Below are positions 5,154-6,150 of a stretch of DNA of 6,150 nt, in pieces. The stretch lies in the NCBI GenBank assembly GCA_001805085.1, contig MHEA01000066.1, forward strand, positions 27,640 to 33,789, given 5' to 3'. Made by a program: the position numbers and the translations under genes. Under the pieces are notes generated by a model. The model made no database searches, had not been told where the DNA came from, and saw nothing but the letters and a program-made list of their open reading frames with translations. The stretch's first letter is position 1, and every line of letters starts with the position of its first letter. Source of the stretch: Nitrospirae bacterium GWC2_57_9 (GTDB taxonomy: Bacteria; Nitrospirota; UBA9217).

Positions 5154-5765
5154 ATGATAACGAAAAGTACTATTCATATCCCCCTTCCTATTTATATCAC
5201 ATTAGGCGTGATATTGGCTATCCTCAGCGCGTCCTGTGGCGCGCCCCGTCCTGTTCGGAAAGAGGAGGCACCTCCCGTAAGGGCCCGGCCGGCCGTCCGG
5301 ATCGACGACCTGGAAAAACAGATCCACGCGCTCATCAACAGGGAACGGACACAACAGGGCTTGTCCTCCCTGACAGGGAACGAGGAACTGACGAGGATCG
5401 CACGGAAGCACAGCCAGGACATGGCAAAGAGGAACTACTTCAGCCATCAGTCCCCGGAAGGACGCGGTTTTTCCTGGCGCTATGCGCAGGGCGGTTACTC
5501 CTGCGGCGTGACCGCCGGGGACCGGATCTATATGGGAGCGGAGAACATCTTTCAGAACAACCTGTACGACCGGGTGGTCTACCTGAACGGGGTGCCTCGC
5601 TACGACTGGAATTCGGCGAGGAAGATAGCGGAAACCACGGTGCAGGGCTGGATGAACAGCCCGGGCCACCGGAAGAACATCCTTACGCCCCACTGGAGAA
5701 GCGAAGGCATCGGCGTGGCCATATCGCCGGATGACAAGATCTACATAACGCAGAATTTTTGTTGA
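5154..5765 (+). CDS. CAP/YkwD (SCP/PR1-type) domain lipoprotein
   Basis: Starting at ATG 5154 gives 203 residues. A short basic N-terminus, a hydrophobic core (about 7-24) and a good lipobox LSASC (24-28) predict a lipid-anchored envelope protein. After a proline/arginine-rich linker (31-49) the CAP domain runs from about residue 50 to the end: NRERTQQGLSSL (62-73), ARKHSQDMAKRNYFSH with His98, GAENI with Glu130, GWMNSPGHRKNIL with His172, GIGVAI (185-190) and the terminal YITQNFC. His98, Glu130 and His172 fit the conserved CAP cavity. Between GAENI and GWMNSPGH is a longer Tyr/Asn-rich loop (about 133-158), and Cys117 and Cys203 could form a disulfide. Bacterial CAP proteins have no agreed activity. 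An in-frame ATG at 5115 would add 13 residues but lies inside the CRP-type palindrome; neither start has a strong ribosome site. Divergent from mltD. Confidence 0.88.
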   Translation: MITKSTIHIPLPIYITLGVILAILSASCGAPRPVRKEEAPPVRARPAVRIDDLEKQIHALINRERTQQGLSSLTGNEELTRIARKHSQDMAKRNYFSHQSPEGRGFSWRYAQGGYSCGVTAGDRIYMGAENIFQNNLYDRVVYLNGVPRYDWNSARKIAETTVQGWMNSPGHRKNILTPHWRSEGIGVAISPDDKIYITQNFC

Positions 5766-5848
5766 AGAGAACGCATCTATTGATCAGGGCCTGAACAGCA
5801 AGAACCCCGTAAACCTATAAATTGCTTTTGCCGGCTCTTTACCCGTAG

Positions 5849-6150
5849 TTATCTACCCTCACCCTTCCAACAGATAAAATCCATTTCCACTGCAACGTCT
5901 TTCGGCAGCCGGGAGACTTCCACCGTGGCCCTGGCCGGCGGGTCTGCCGGAAAATACCCCCCGTAGACCTCGTTCACGGAGCCGAAGTCGGCCATGTCCT
6001 TGAGGTAAATGGTCGCCTTGACCACTTGTCCCATGCTGCAACCAGCCGCCGCCAGGATCGCTTTGCCGTTCTCCATGACCTGACGCGCTTGCGCTTTTAT
6101 GCCGGATTGGACCAGGCTGCCGGTACCGGGGTCGATTGGTATCTGGCCCG
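5849..6150 (-). CDS. RidA/YjgF-family protein, N-terminus outside the window
   Basis: An open frame of 99 readable codons enters from the right edge and ends at the TAA at 5851-5849. It carries the family pattern in order: GQIPIDPGTGSLV, then QARQVMENGKAILAAAG, VVKATIYLKDMADFGSVNEVYGGYF, PPARATVEVSRLPKDVAVEMD. Rid proteins are about 125 residues, so some 25 N-terminal residues lie beyond the window. RidA-type members hydrolyse reactive enamine/imine intermediates (2-aminoacrylate) to keto acids, protecting PLP enzymes. The arginine of PARATVEV corresponds to the conserved substrate-carboxylate-binding arginine, and a glutamate follows in VEMD. An internal Met (ATG at 6076) is only a mid-protein residue. 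It converges on the CAP gene with 83 bases between stops, in which I see no clear terminator. Its promoter lies outside the window. Confidence 0.93.
   Translation of the reverse strand, partial: GQIPIDPGTGSLVQSGIKAQARQVMENGKAILAAAGCSMGQVVKATIYLKDMADFGSVNEVYGGYFPADPPARATVEVSRLPKDVAVEMDFICWKGEGR

Noticed and set aside
5202..5693. A 163-codon minus-strand frame opposite the CAP gene
   Set aside because: The plus strand shows the CAP motifs and lipobox; the minus product has no family features.

Overview
The window reads as ordinary chromosomal sequence from a Gram-negative bacterium. Two predicted lipoproteins, two Sec-exported periplasmic binding proteins and an MltD-type lytic transglycosylase all imply an outer membrane and periplasm. 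The gene styles (a small stand-alone Smr protein, a Rid protein, a lipoprotein MltD, and binding proteins without a transporter) fit Desulfobacterota/Geobacter-like or Nitrospirota lineages. That assignment is an impression from protein style and is not proven by the sequence.

Layout. At 1-353 (minus strand, running off the left edge) is the N-terminal half of a multi-pass membrane protein that resembles the potassium-channel family. It is divergent from a short Smr-domain gene at 600-890 (plus), and each has its own sigma-70-like promoter in the AT-rich gap. The 360-base gap after smr holds no convincing gene. It ends in a strong bidirectional terminator (1133-1165) and may contain a small structured RNA. 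The minus strand then carries a two-gene unit of periplasmic substrate-binding proteins: a PhnD-like protein (2381-3214), transcribed first, and a ModA/PBP-like protein (1253-2320). No permease or ATPase is present here. This stretch is visibly richer in A+T than its neighbours. A second terminator (3429-3454) separates it from mltD (3478-4944, minus). mltD is divergent from a CAP/YkwD-domain lipoprotein gene (5154-5765, plus). Their 200-base spacer holds a good promoter for each direction and a perfect TGTGA-N6-TCACA palindrome of the CRP/FNR type, located at the predicted start of transcription of the CAP gene. At the right edge a RidA-family gene (5849-6150, minus, N-terminus missing) converges on the CAP gene.

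How the genes relate. mltD and the CAP lipoprotein are plausible envelope neighbours: one is a peptidoglycan-cleaving enzyme, the other an exported CAP protein of unknown activity. The two binding proteins form a ligand-capture or sensing pair whose membrane partners must lie elsewhere, if they exist. smr and ridA look like independent housekeeping genes. I see no IS element, CRISPR array, rRNA or tRNA, phage gene or defence module. Nothing here is a clear new system. The points most worth checking are the CRP/FNR-type operator, the orphan binding-protein pair and the structured gap before the 1133 terminator.
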